In this document: one piece after another, positions 18,593-26,568 of the stretch
Layout: every line of letters starts with the position of its first letter
How positions within the stretch are numbered: position 1 is the stretch's first letter
Source of the DNA: JBBRHQ01 sp963781345
GTDB lineage: Bacteria; Actinomycetota; Thermoleophilia; Solirubrobacterales; 70-9
Length of the DNA: 64,000 nt
Assembly: GCA_963781345.1 (NCBI GenBank)
Contig: CAWAFQ010000014.1
Coordinates: 434,001-498,000 of the forward strand
Direction of reading: 5' to 3'
Notes under the pieces: generated by a model
Told to the model about the DNA's origin: nothing
The model's database searches: none
Seen by the model: the letters and a program-made list of their open reading frames with translations, nothing else
Program-made: the position numbers and the translations under genes

Positions 18593-19720
18593 ATGACCGC
18601 TGCTCGCGACTTCGCGCCGATGCTTCTGATGCGCGGCCTGCTGGTCAACCGGCGCAGCCCGGACCTGGAGGCCCTGGCCCGTGAGAGCGATCCCGAGCGA
18701 TTCGTCTGGCGGGTGCTGCCGCACGCCGCCCGAAGCTTCTCGGCGAGCATCGCCATGCTCCCCCCGGATCAGGCCCGCGCGGCGGCGGTCGCCTACCTCT
18801 ACTGCCGCATGCTCGACACCTACGAGGACCTGATCGAAGACCCGGCGACCAGCATCTCGGAGCTGGAGCGCTTCGCGGCGCGGTTCGATTCCGAGATGCT
18901 GCCCGCTCCACCGCCACTTCCCGAGGCCGCGGCGAGGGACGATCGCGACCGCGTCTACCTGCTGCTGATCGCGCGCTGCGAGCTCGTCGATGCGGTCTTC
19001 GAGACGCTTGCTGCCGAGGTTCGCCGGCAGATCGGCGAGCTGGTCCGAGCGATGGCAGAGGGCATGGTCTGGTCGAGGGGCGCATTTGCCAGACAGGGGG
19101 GCGTCCTGCTCGACTCCGACCAACTGGCTCTGTACTGCCGAAACGTGATCGGGCATCCGGCGGTCTTCACCGTCAACCTCGTCAGCACCCGGGAGGTCAC
19201 CGAGGCGGCCCGCGAGGACGCCTTCTTGGTCAGCGAGATGATCCAGCTCGCCAACGTGACCCGTGACATCGAGAGGGATCTGGCTCGGCGGATCGCCTAC
19301 CACCCGGCGCTGAAGCCCTACCTGGGCATGAGCGGCCACGAGCCCGAGTCGCGGGCCGTAGTCAGGGATGTGCGGGAGGCCTACCTGGCGATGGCCCTGA
19401 CGCGCGCCCCCGCATATCGTCGCCTGTTCGACCGGCTCGACCTCGGCGTGACCGCCTCGGTCCGCACCGCCGCGGTCCTGATGTTGCTGTTCACCGACCT
19501 CCACTACCGCTCCTGCGCGGTCCGGACCGGCCACCCGTCCTGGCCGGGCCCGCGGGGACGGTTTCAGGTCGTCGCCGCCGCCCTGCCGGCGCTGGCTTCG
19601 CAGCGCTGGGCGGACCGCATCCTGATGCGCGTCGAGAGCGATTTCTCCAGCGCGGCTGCCGGGCTGAGGATCGACCGAGGCCAACCGGCCGCCCCCCGGA
19701 GTGCCCTGGCCGAGGCGTAG
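18593..19720 (+). CDS. Squalene/phytoene synthase family enzyme
   Basis: A head-to-head prenyltransferase, condensing two prenyl diphosphates. The Mg-binding first Asp-rich motif is DTYEDLIED (Asp75, Asp79); the second is NVTRDIERD (Asn221, Asp225, Asp229). LPHAARSFSASIAMLP near residue 40 is the family's substrate-pocket start. 375 residues, slightly longer than most bacterial members. No desaturase, squalene cyclase or HpnD/E partner gene is adjacent, so squalene versus phytoene product cannot be decided. Confidence 0.85.
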   Translation: MTAARDFAPMLLMRGLLVNRRSPDLEALARESDPERFVWRVLPHAARSFSASIAMLPPDQARAAAVAYLYCRMLDTYEDLIEDPATSISELERFAARFDSEMLPAPPPLPEAAARDDRDRVYLLLIARCELVDAVFETLAAEVRRQIGELVRAMAEGMVWSRGAFARQGGVLLDSDQLALYCRNVIGHPAVFTVNLVSTREVTEAAREDAFLVSEMIQLANVTRDIERDLARRIAYHPALKPYLGMSGHEPESRAVVRDVREAYLAMALTRAPAYRRLFDRLDLGVTASVRTAAVLMLLFTDLHYRSCAVRTGHPSWPGPRGRFQVVAAALPALASQRWADRILMRVESDFSSAAAGLRIDRGQPAAPRSALAEA

Positions 19721-19875
19721 CTGGTCAGCTCTCGGGGCGCACCAAGACCTTTAGGTAGGTCCCGGATCCGCCGCTGCGGGCCCACGTCCGTGGGATTTCA
19801 CCCCGGTAACGCGCCTTGCCCTATTTTCAGGGAGGTGGTCGTGACCTTGGAGAGAGAGCCGACCGCCGTCGACAA

Positions 19876-19881
19876 TAGGGT
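19876..19881 (+). promoter_or_regulatory. -10 box TAGGGT before the discoidin-like protein
   Basis: TAGGGT is followed by 9 nt and ATG 19891. The rest of the 170-nt gap from 19721 shows only a small hairpin (cccacgtccgtggg) and no gene. Confidence 0.45.
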
Positions 19882-19890
19882 CGGCGCTCG

Positions 19891-20550
19891 ATGAAGAACC
19901 CCAGTGACCGCATTGCCTTCGTGTTGGCAATGGTCCTCAGCGTGTTTGCCGGAGTGGCTATCGCGTCCCTGTCGGGCGGTCCGCCGTCGTTTCTGTCGGG
20001 CGGTTCGCCGTCGGTGGATACCGGCCTATCGACAGCACGCTCCGAGTCCGCGAGACAGGACGAGCAGAAGAAGGCGCTATCCGTACCGTCCGTATCCGTA
20101 CCTAAGACCGAGGCCACGCCGATCGGGTTGAAGGGCGCCGGAGACTTCGACCCTCCGCCCGGCGATGGGGAGGAGCACCCGGAGGAGGTCGCCTTCGCGG
20201 TCGACCGCGATCCGACCACGACATGGAGCACCGAGACCTACCCGGGCGGGCTCGCGGCATACGACAAGGACGGCGTCGGACTCGCCGTCGATGCGGGCAA
20301 CGCTGTCAAGGCAAGCGAGCTGGAGGTCAAGACGGTGACGCCCGGGTGGCGCGGGGATGTCTACGCGGCGAATCAACAGGCAGGCGACCTCGCCGGCTGG
20401 GGCAAGCCAGTCGGCTCCATCTCGAAGGCCTCCAAGAATGAGACGGTCCCGCTCGAGTTGAGCGAGCCGGCGCGTTACTACCTCGTCTGGATCACCGACC
20501 TGGGGAACGGCGACGCGGTCAAGCTCAGCGAGATCCGACTGCTCGGCTGA
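19891..20550 (+). CDS. Membrane-anchored discoidin-like (F5/8 type C fold) protein
   Basis: 219 residues: short basic start, one transmembrane helix (residues about 10-28), a Ser/Gly/Pro-rich linker with a short duplication (LSGGPPSFLSGGSPS), then a domain with DPPPGDGEEHPEEVAFAVDRDPTTTWSTETY and RYYLVWITDL. This is like the extracellular discoidin domain I know at the C-terminus of some actinobacterial Ser/Thr kinases and MviN proteins, which may bind wall carbohydrate. Here it is a free-standing module with no kinase nearby. Confidence 0.7.
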   Translation: MKNPSDRIAFVLAMVLSVFAGVAIASLSGGPPSFLSGGSPSVDTGLSTARSESARQDEQKKALSVPSVSVPKTEATPIGLKGAGDFDPPPGDGEEHPEEVAFAVDRDPTTTWSTETYPGGLAAYDKDGVGLAVDAGNAVKASELEVKTVTPGWRGDVYAANQQAGDLAGWGKPVGSISKASKNETVPLELSEPARYYLVWITDLGNGDAVKLSEIRLLG

Positions 20551-20726
20551 GCCGGATAGATCGTCCGAGTGAGACTTGAGCCAACCAACGCGCACGGGGC
20601 CATGAAAGCGGCGTTTTCCAGGGAGAAGACGATGCCGGAGCCGGATAGATCGTCCGAGTGAGACTTGAGCCAACCAACGCGCACGGGGCCATGAAAGCGG
20701 CGTTTTCCAGGGAGAAGACGATGCCG
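20549..20726 (+). repeat. Perfect 89-bp tandem duplication at the tRNA-Met 3' end
   Basis: 20549-20637 and 20638-20726 are identical, base for base by eye. The second copy ends inside the 3' end of the minus-strand tRNA-Met (its last five bases, 20722-20726), and the first copy carries the same bases. It begins at the stop codon of the preceding gene. It could be replication slippage or an attachment-site-like duplication; no integrase is beside it. Confidence 0.9.
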
Positions 20727-20795
20727 GGGGAGGGACTCGAACCCCCGACACGCGGATTATGATTCCGCTGCTCTAACCAGCTGAGCTACCCCGGC
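20722..20795 (-). tRNA. tRNA-Met (anticodon CAT), probably elongator
   Basis: A 74-nt cloverleaf on the minus strand: acceptor GCCGGGG/CCCCGGC fully paired, D arm GCTC-AGCTGGTTA-GAGC, anticodon stem GCGGA/TCCGC with loop ATCATAA (anticodon CAT), T arm GGGGG-TTCGAGT-CCCTC and discriminator A. The paired first base (G-C) argues against the initiator tRNA; an Ile2 tRNA with modified CAT cannot be fully excluded. No CCA is encoded. Confidence 0.9.
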
Positions 20796-20899
20796 GGGGG
20801 ACGAAATCGTAGCGGCGGAGCGGGCTTGCCGAACTGATGGGTTTTCCTCTCGAGGAGTGGGACTTCAGAGGCGACAGTTCGGCCTGGGGACGGCGCCTC

Positions 20900-20905
20900 T
20901 AGGCT
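20900..20905 (+). promoter_or_regulatory. -10 box TAGGCT, leaderless start
   Basis: TAGGCT is followed by 7 nt and ATG 20913. Confidence 0.55.
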
Positions 20906-20912
20906 TGCGCGG

Positions 20913-21866
20913 ATGAGCGATGGCCTCGATCGATCGGCGCGGGCCGTGGTCCGGGATTGCCTCGACGTCGGCGAGGGTGAGAATGTGCTGGTCATCTGCA
21001 ATCCGGCGACGGAGGCCGTTGGCGCCGCGCTTCGTGACGAGGCGGCGGCGGCCGCCGCCGATGCGGTACTGGCGGTGATGGCGGAGCGAGCGTCGCACGC
21101 CGGCGAGCCGCCGGCGACTCTTGCAGCGGCGATGGCCGCCGCAGATGTCGTCCTCGCGCCGACGGTGCAGTCGCTTTCCCACACCGCGGCCCGCAAGGCC
21201 GCCAGTGAGGCCGGGGCGCGGATCGCGACGCTGCCGGGTGTCACCGAGGAGATGCTCGCCCGGGTGATGAGCGCCGACATGGAGGGCCTGCGGCGAAGGG
21301 GGGCGGCCGTTGCCGCCGCTCTAGACGCCGGCTCGGAGGCGCGGATCACCTGCCCGCTGGGCAGCGATCTGAAGCTCGGGATCGAGGGGCGTGCGGCGAT
21401 CCCCGACGCCGGCGAGCTGAGTGCTGCCGGCGCATTCGGGAACCTGCCGTGCGGAGAGGGCTTCATCGCACCGGTCGAAGGAACCGGAGAGGGGACTCTG
21501 GTCGTCGCCGGCTCGATCGCCGGGGTCGGGAAGGTCGCCGAGCCCGTCACCCTCGAGGTGCACTCGGGCCACCTCGTCGCCGCCAGCGGCCCCGACGGCG
21601 CGACGCTGATGGAGCTGCTTAGCGCCCACGGACCCGACGGCACCAACGTCGCCGAGCTCGGAATTGGCACCAACGAGATGGCGATTCTGACCGGCGAGAT
21701 CCTCGAGGACGAGAAGATCCTCGGCACCGCCCACGTCGCCTTCGGCGCCTCCGCCGCAATCGGGGGAACGGTTCAGGTGCCCGTGCATCTCGACTGCGTT
21801 GTCCTCGATCCGGATGTGGAGATCGACGGCGAGCTGCTCGTGCGCGGCGGCGAGCTGCTCGTCTAG
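20913..21866 (+). CDS. M29-like aminopeptidase (leucyl aminopeptidase type)
   Basis: 317 residues resembling the thermophilic aminopeptidase (M29) group, cobalt/zinc exopeptidases. N-terminal GEGENVLVICNPATEAV forms an alpha/beta start. The C-terminal metal-binding half has ELGIGTNEMAILTGEILEDE and GTAHVAFG, with Glu and His ligands typical of the family. It is shorter than most M29 enzymes, so it may be a divergent branch. The stop abuts the GTG start of ftcD, indicating an operon. Confidence 0.75.
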   Translation: MSDGLDRSARAVVRDCLDVGEGENVLVICNPATEAVGAALRDEAAAAAADAVLAVMAERASHAGEPPATLAAAMAAADVVLAPTVQSLSHTAARKAASEAGARIATLPGVTEEMLARVMSADMEGLRRRGAAVAAALDAGSEARITCPLGSDLKLGIEGRAAIPDAGELSAAGAFGNLPCGEGFIAPVEGTGEGTLVVAGSIAGVGKVAEPVTLEVHSGHLVAASGPDGATLMELLSAHGPDGTNVAELGIGTNEMAILTGEILEDEKILGTAHVAFGASAAIGGTVQVPVHLDCVVLDPDVEIDGELLVRGGELLV

Positions 21867-22769
21867 GTGGGCGCTGTGCTTGCCGTGCCGAACCTCTCCG
21901 AGGGCCGCGACGAGGGCCGGATATCCGCCCTCGAGGGGGCCTTCTCGCAGGGCGCCTCGCTTCTCGACCGCCACACCGACCCCGACCACAACCGCACGGT
22001 CCTCACCCTCGCCGCGGGTGAGTCCGACCTCTGCGACGCCCTCCTCACCGGCGCCGAGTCGGCGGTCGAGCTGATCGACATGCGCCGCCACGACGGGCTG
22101 CACCCCTGCGTCGGTGCGCTCGACGTCTGCCCCCTCGTCTGGCTGAGCGCCGCGGGCCGCGAGCCGGCGCTGGCGCAGGCGAGGGGAGTCGGCGAGCGGA
22201 TCGGGGGCCTCGGCGTCCCCGTCTTCGGCTACGGCGAGCTGGCCACGGCCCCCGAGCGGGCCGAGCGCTCCTTCTTCCGTCGCGGCGGGCTCGCCGAGCT
22301 GCGGCGGAGGATGGAGGCGGGCGAGCTGAGCCCCGACTGGGGCCCGCCGCTGCCGCACCCCAGCGCCGGGGTGACCCTGGTCACCGCGAGACCGCCGATG
22401 GCCGCGTTCAACGTGATCCTCGACACGGGCGATGTCGAGGCCGCCCGTCGCGTCGCCGCGGGGCTGCGGGAGTCGGGCGGGGGGTTGCCCGGCGTGCGGG
22501 CGATCGGCCTTCTCCTCTCCGGCAGCCGCGCTCAGGTCTCGACCAACATCCACGACCCGCTCGGCGTTCCGCTCGCCACCGTCGCCGCCCGGATCGGCGA
22601 GCTCGCGGTCGCCGAGGGCGCGGCGCCGGCCGAGGCCGAGATCGTCGGCCTGGTGCCGGCGGCGACGCTCGAGGGCTTCCCCCCCGATCTGCCGATCCGC
22701 GGCTTCGACCCTGCCGAGGGTGTGATCGAGCGCCGCGTCCCCGCCTCCCTCCGAGGCGGCGACCGCTAG
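21867..22769 (+). CDS. ftcD: Glutamate formimidoyltransferase
   Basis: Transfers a formimino group from N-formimidoylglutamate to tetrahydrofolate in histidine degradation. N-terminal VPNLSEGRD and LLDRHTDPDHNRTVLTL, then IDMRRHDGLHPCVGALDVCPLV (conserved His substrate-binding region) and FNVILDTGDVEAAR. 300 residues matches the single-domain transferase; the cyclodeaminase domain of the bifunctional enzyme is missing. GTG 21867 directly follows the M29 stop. Confidence 0.9.
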   Translation: MGAVLAVPNLSEGRDEGRISALEGAFSQGASLLDRHTDPDHNRTVLTLAAGESDLCDALLTGAESAVELIDMRRHDGLHPCVGALDVCPLVWLSAAGREPALAQARGVGERIGGLGVPVFGYGELATAPERAERSFFRRGGLAELRRRMEAGELSPDWGPPLPHPSAGVTLVTARPPMAAFNVILDTGDVEAARRVAAGLRESGGGLPGVRAIGLLLSGSRAQVSTNIHDPLGVPLATVAARIGELAVAEGAAPAEAEIVGLVPAATLEGFPPDLPIRGFDPAEGVIERRVPASLRGGDR

Positions 22770-22772
22770 ATT
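22767..22772 (+). promoter_or_regulatory. -10 box TAGATT, leaderless start merged with ftcD stop
   Basis: TAGATT is followed by 6 nt and ATG 22779. The first three bases are also the ftcD stop codon. Confidence 0.5.
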
Positions 22773-22778
22773 TCGCCC

Positions 22779-23147
22779 ATGGCCCAGACGCGCAAGAAGC
22801 GCCGCCGCAAGCACCGTGGAACCCAGGGTGGGCGGATCGACACCGGCAGCCGCCGCAAGGCCAGGCCGCGAACCAAGGAGGAGGCGCGGGCGCGGGCCCG
22901 CTCGAGGGGTGGCTCGAAGCCGAACCGCCTCGACCGTCCACCGAACTGGCGCTCGGCGACGATCAGGGGCCTCGTCGCCGCCGGCCTCTTCTTCGTCCTG
23001 CTGCTGCTCATCTTCAAGCGGCCGGTCGCGGAGGCGCTCGGCTTCAGCCTCTTCATGCTGATCTTCTACATACCGGCCGGCTATTACATGGACCAGATGC
23101 TGTGGCGCCGCCGCGAGCGCGCCAAGATGCGCGACGGGGGCAGCTAG
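22779..23147 (+). CDS. Small basic membrane protein, function unknown
   Basis: 122 residues: an extremely Arg/Lys-rich first 55 residues (RKKRRRKHRG and similar), then two hydrophobic helices GLVAAGLFFVLLLLIF and FSLFMLIFYIPAGYYM and a basic tail. The basic half may bind nucleic acid or acidic lipid from the cytoplasmic face. It is followed by a 16-codon open frame (23148-23198, MNNSTTPRIAAEESNS) whose stop overlaps the MBL start. Confidence 0.65.
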   Translation: MAQTRKKRRRKHRGTQGGRIDTGSRRKARPRTKEEARARARSRGGSKPNRLDRPPNWRSATIRGLVAAGLFFVLLLLIFKRPVAEALGFSLFMLIFYIPAGYYMDQMLWRRRERAKMRDGGS

Positions 23148-23197
23148 ATGAACAACTCGACGACCCCGCGCATTGCCGCCGAGGAATCGAACAGCTG

Positions 23198-23836
23198 ATG
23201 GACGTCCGCATGCTCACAGTCGGGCAGGTCGCAGAGAACTGCTTCATCTTCCGCCGCGAGGGCTCCGACCACGCCCTGATCGTCGATCCGGGCGACGAGG
23301 CCGAGCGCATCCTCGCCCCGGTCGAGGAGCTGGGCCTGAGCGTGGACGCGATCCTCCTCACCCATTGCCATTTCGACCACATCGGCGCCGTCGCCCCGGT
23401 CGCCGCGGCCACCGGCGCTCCCGTCTACTGCCCCGAGATCGAGGTGCCGCTGCTCGCCGACATCATGGCCTACGTCCCCTGGCCGGGCTTCGGCCCGTTC
23501 GAGAGCTACGACGCCGACCACACCGTCGCCGGTGGCGAGAAGCTCGACCTCGCCGGCTTCGAGATCGACGTCATCTTCACCCCCGGCCACAGCCCCGGGC
23601 ACGTCACCTACTCGGTTCGCGGCGAGGACGCAATCTTCTCCGGCGACGTCCTCTTCCAGGGCTCGGTCGGCCGCACCGATCTCCCCGGGGGCGACTGGGA
23701 GACCCTGGCGAGGTCGATCACGGGGCTGGTCGAGTCGCACCCGCCTCAGACCACGGTCTACCCCGGCCACATGGGAATCACGTCTCTGGGGGCCGAGCGC
23801 GCGACCAACCCGTTCCTGGCCGAACTGGCGCGCTGA
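23198..23836 (+). CDS. MBL-fold metallohydrolase (glyoxalase II-like)
   Basis: Metallo-beta-lactamase fold with THCHFDHIG at residues 55-63 (His56, His58, Asp60, His61), TPGHSPGHVTY (third metal His), SGDVLFQGSVGRTDLPGGD (bridging Asp) and YPGHMGITSLGAE (last His). 212 residues, like small hydroxyacylglutathione-hydrolase-type enzymes acting on thioesters. ATG 23198 is preceded by GAGGAA and overlaps the stop of a 16-codon frame (TGATG), so translation may be coupled. hisS follows 25 nt downstream. Confidence 0.88.
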   Translation: MDVRMLTVGQVAENCFIFRREGSDHALIVDPGDEAERILAPVEELGLSVDAILLTHCHFDHIGAVAPVAAATGAPVYCPEIEVPLLADIMAYVPWPGFGPFESYDADHTVAGGEKLDLAGFEIDVIFTPGHSPGHVTYSVRGEDAIFSGDVLFQGSVGRTDLPGGDWETLARSITGLVESHPPQTTVYPGHMGITSLGAERATNPFLAELAR

Positions 23837-23861
23837 TCGCCGCCGCCGGGGGAGTGGGCAG

Positions 23862-25112
23862 ATGAGCGAAGCCGCAAAGGCCCCGAAGGGCACGTTCGAT
23901 GTGCTGCCCGAGAACGCGCGGGCACGCGACCGGGTCGAGCGCGCGGTCCGCGGCATCTTCGGCCGCGCCGGGTACGGGAGGATCGAGACACCGGTCTTCG
24001 AGGACACCGAGCTGTTCGAGCGCGGGGTGGGGGAGGCGACCGAGGTGGTCCAGAAGGAGATGTTCACCTTCGAGGACCGCGGTGGGCGCAGCGTCACCCT
24101 GCGGCCTGAGGGCACCGCCCCCGTCTGCCGCGCCTACATCGAGCACGGCATGCACAAGCTGGCGCAGCCGGTGAAGCTCTTCTACTGGGGGCCGTTCTTT
24201 CGCTACGAGGCTCCGCAGGCGGGTCGCTACCGCCAGTTCCACCAGTTCGGCGCCGAGGCGATCGGATCCGAGGAGCCCCTGGTCGACGCTGAGGTGATCA
24301 TGCTCTTCGACGACCTCCTCAGTGAGCTCGGCGTCCCCGGAGTCGAGCTCCGGCTGTCGAGCCTCGGCTCACCCGAGTCGCGCCTCGCCTACCGCGAGGA
24401 GCTGGCGGCCTATCTGCGCTCGAACGAGTCTCGCCTCTCCAGGGAAGTGCGCGAGCGGATCGACGCCAACCCGCTGCGCGCCTTTGACTCCAAGGACGAG
24501 GGCACCCGCGAGGTGATGGCGGATGCGCCGAGGCTGCTCGGGCGCCTCGACGGCGCCGACGCCGAGCACTTCGAGGCGGTCAGGGCCCTGCTCGACGCCA
24601 ACGGGGTCTCCTACGTGATCGACGACACCCTGGTGCGGGGCCTCGACTACTACACGCGGACCGTGTTCGAGTTCAACAGCGACCGCCTCGGCGCCCAGTC
24701 GCAGCTCGGCGGGGGCGGGCGCTACGACAGCCTGGTCTCCCAGCTCGGTGGGCCCCCGACGCCCGCAGCCGGCTGGGCGGCGGGGATCGAGCGGATCCTG
24801 CTGGCGATCGGCGACGACCTCGGGGTCGAGGCCGAGCGCCGCGATGCCTTCGTCGCCGCGACCACCGACGAGCAGCGCGCAAAGGCAGTGGCGCTGGTGG
24901 CGGAGCTGCGAAACGCCGGCCTCTCGGCTGAGCTCGACCTCGCCGGCCGCGGTCTCAAGGGCCAGCTCAAGCAGGCCAACCGGATCGGCGCCCGGGCGGC
25001 GCTGATCATCGCCGAGGACGGCTCGATGCAGCTGCGCGACATGGAGACCGGCGAGCAGCGCCCGGTTGAGGCCGGACGGGTGACCGAGGAGTTGGGGCGC
25101 GAACGCCCCTGA
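23862..25112 (+). CDS. hisS: Histidine-tRNA ligase
   Basis: Class II synthetase, 416 residues. N-terminal KGTFDVLPE, motif 2 FRYEAPQAGRYRQFHQFGAE, the His-specific LVRGLDYYTRTVFEF, motif 3 GGGGRYDSLVSQLGG and AAGWAAGIERILLA, then the anticodon-binding domain (from about residue 325, DAFVAATTDEQRAKA). ATG 23862 is preceded by GGGGGAG. It is followed by a secreted protein and aspS, a hisS-aspS order common in bacteria apart from the insertion. Confidence 0.95.
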   Translation: MSEAAKAPKGTFDVLPENARARDRVERAVRGIFGRAGYGRIETPVFEDTELFERGVGEATEVVQKEMFTFEDRGGRSVTLRPEGTAPVCRAYIEHGMHKLAQPVKLFYWGPFFRYEAPQAGRYRQFHQFGAEAIGSEEPLVDAEVIMLFDDLLSELGVPGVELRLSSLGSPESRLAYREELAAYLRSNESRLSREVRERIDANPLRAFDSKDEGTREVMADAPRLLGRLDGADAEHFEAVRALLDANGVSYVIDDTLVRGLDYYTRTVFEFNSDRLGAQSQLGGGGRYDSLVSQLGGPPTPAAGWAAGIERILLAIGDDLGVEAERRDAFVAATTDEQRAKAVALVAELRNAGLSAELDLAGRGLKGQLKQANRIGARAALIIAEDGSMQLRDMETGEQRPVEAGRVTEELGRERP

Positions 25113-25175
25113 TTGCCGGCCCGGTGTCTTATCCTCGTCTGAGTTCGTCGACGAGCTCAGGGAGAGAGAAGGCAC

Positions 25176-26555
25176 ATGCACGAGGGGATCAGCAGCACCA
25201 AGGTCCGCGCGCTCACGCTCTGCGCCGCGATCACATCGCTGTTCTTGCTGGCGGCGATGGGAGGCAGCGCGAGCGCCGGGACGATCACCGTCAACACCAC
25301 GGCCGACCAGTACGGCTCCGGCGCGCAGTGCTCGCTGCGCGAGGCGTTTCAGACCGCCAACAACGACGTCTCTTTCGGCGGCTGCTCGGGCGCCGCGGGC
25401 GCTGACCTGATCGGGATCCCTGCGGGCACCTACAAGCTGACGATCGCTCCCGCCGGAGCTGACGACATCAGCACCGGCGACCTCAACAACTACCAGACGC
25501 TGACTCTGGATCGCAAGGGGAGCGGTGCGGTCGTAATCGACGCAAACAACATCGATCGCGCCGTCATCAACGACGCCGTGGGCGCCGATCTGACGATCCG
25601 CAATCTGTCGATCCGAAACGGCCTCGCCCCCGACAACGGCGGCGGGATCCTCAACAACGTCGGCAAGCTCAAGCTCGAGAACGTGACCCTCTCGGCCAAC
25701 AGGGCCGCGATCGACGGCGGCGGCCTCTCCAACTACTACGTGGCGAACCTGGTCAACGTGACGATCAGCGGCAACAGCGCCAAGGACAGCGGCGGCGGCA
25801 TCTTCGCCCCCGGAAGCTCGAGCACGACACTGAGAAACGTCACGGTCGCCGCCAACACGGCCGACGCCGACGCCAACGGCCTCGGGGACGGCGGCGGCTT
25901 CTCGACGATCGGCACGTTCAGCACCTACAACTCCCTGATCGGCGACAACGCCGACGCCTCCCCGCTGCCGGCGGACCAGGACCCCGATTGCGCCAGCGGC
26001 CCCGACTTCTTCCCGCGCTACACGCTGATCGAGGTCTTCAAACCGGCGACCTGCCTGGTCGGGTTCAACCCCGGGACCAACGTCACCGGGCAGGACCCCG
26101 CCCTGGGGCCATTGCTCGACAACGGTGGCCCGGTCAGGACCCACGCCCTTCTCGCCGCCAGCCCGGCGCTCGGCGCCGGCACGGGCGGCGGCCTGGACAC
26201 GTGCGCCCCCACCGACGCTCGCGGGGCCCCTCGCACCCTCAGCCCGCCCTGCGACCTCGGCGCCTACGAGCTGGTCAAGTGCCGCGGGGTCGCCGCCACC
26301 CGGATCGGGACCAACGGCGCCGACAAGCTCAAGGGGACCCCGGGCCGCGACGTCTTCCTGATGCTCGACGGCAACGACACCGCGACCGGCCTCGGCGGCA
26401 ACGACCTCGCCTGCGGCGGCAAGGGCAAAGACAGGCTGATCGGTGGCAAGGGTAAGGACACGCTGTTCGGTGAGCAGGGCAAGGACACCCTGCTCGGCGG
26501 CCCCGGCAAGGACAAGCTGGTCGGCGGTCCAGGCAAGGACGTCACGAAGCAGTAA
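25176..26555 (+). CDS. Secreted CSLREA/beta-helix protein with Lys-rich RTX-like repeats
   Basis: 459 residues: signal peptide (residues about 10-35, ending SASA), then a CSLREA motif QCSLREAFQTAN near residue 50. A parallel beta-helix (about 90-350) has recurring NVTISGNSA and GGGISNN-like rungs. The C-terminus (about 385-455) has nonapeptide repeats of the calcium-binding RTX type, but the usual GGxGND is mostly GGKGKD/GGPGKD, with Lys instead of Asn. Several Cys suggest disulfides. A TATCCT box and a GGGAGAG ribosome-binding site precede ATG 25176. Located between hisS and aspS. Confidence 0.8.
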   Translation: MHEGISSTKVRALTLCAAITSLFLLAAMGGSASAGTITVNTTADQYGSGAQCSLREAFQTANNDVSFGGCSGAAGADLIGIPAGTYKLTIAPAGADDISTGDLNNYQTLTLDRKGSGAVVIDANNIDRAVINDAVGADLTIRNLSIRNGLAPDNGGGILNNVGKLKLENVTLSANRAAIDGGGLSNYYVANLVNVTISGNSAKDSGGGIFAPGSSSTTLRNVTVAANTADADANGLGDGGGFSTIGTFSTYNSLIGDNADASPLPADQDPDCASGPDFFPRYTLIEVFKPATCLVGFNPGTNVTGQDPALGPLLDNGGPVRTHALLAASPALGAGTGGGLDTCAPTDARGAPRTLSPPCDLGAYELVKCRGVAATRIGTNGADKLKGTPGRDVFLMLDGNDTATGLGGNDLACGGKGKDRLIGGKGKDTLFGEQGKDTLLGGPGKDKLVGGPGKDVTKQ

Positions 26556-26568
26556 GACTGCTGGCTCG

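Noticed and set aside
20549..20795. Prophage or island attachment site
   Set aside because: No integrase, no phage genes and the neighbouring genes look ordinary; the shared tRNA end is just five bases. Kept only as a possibility in the findings.
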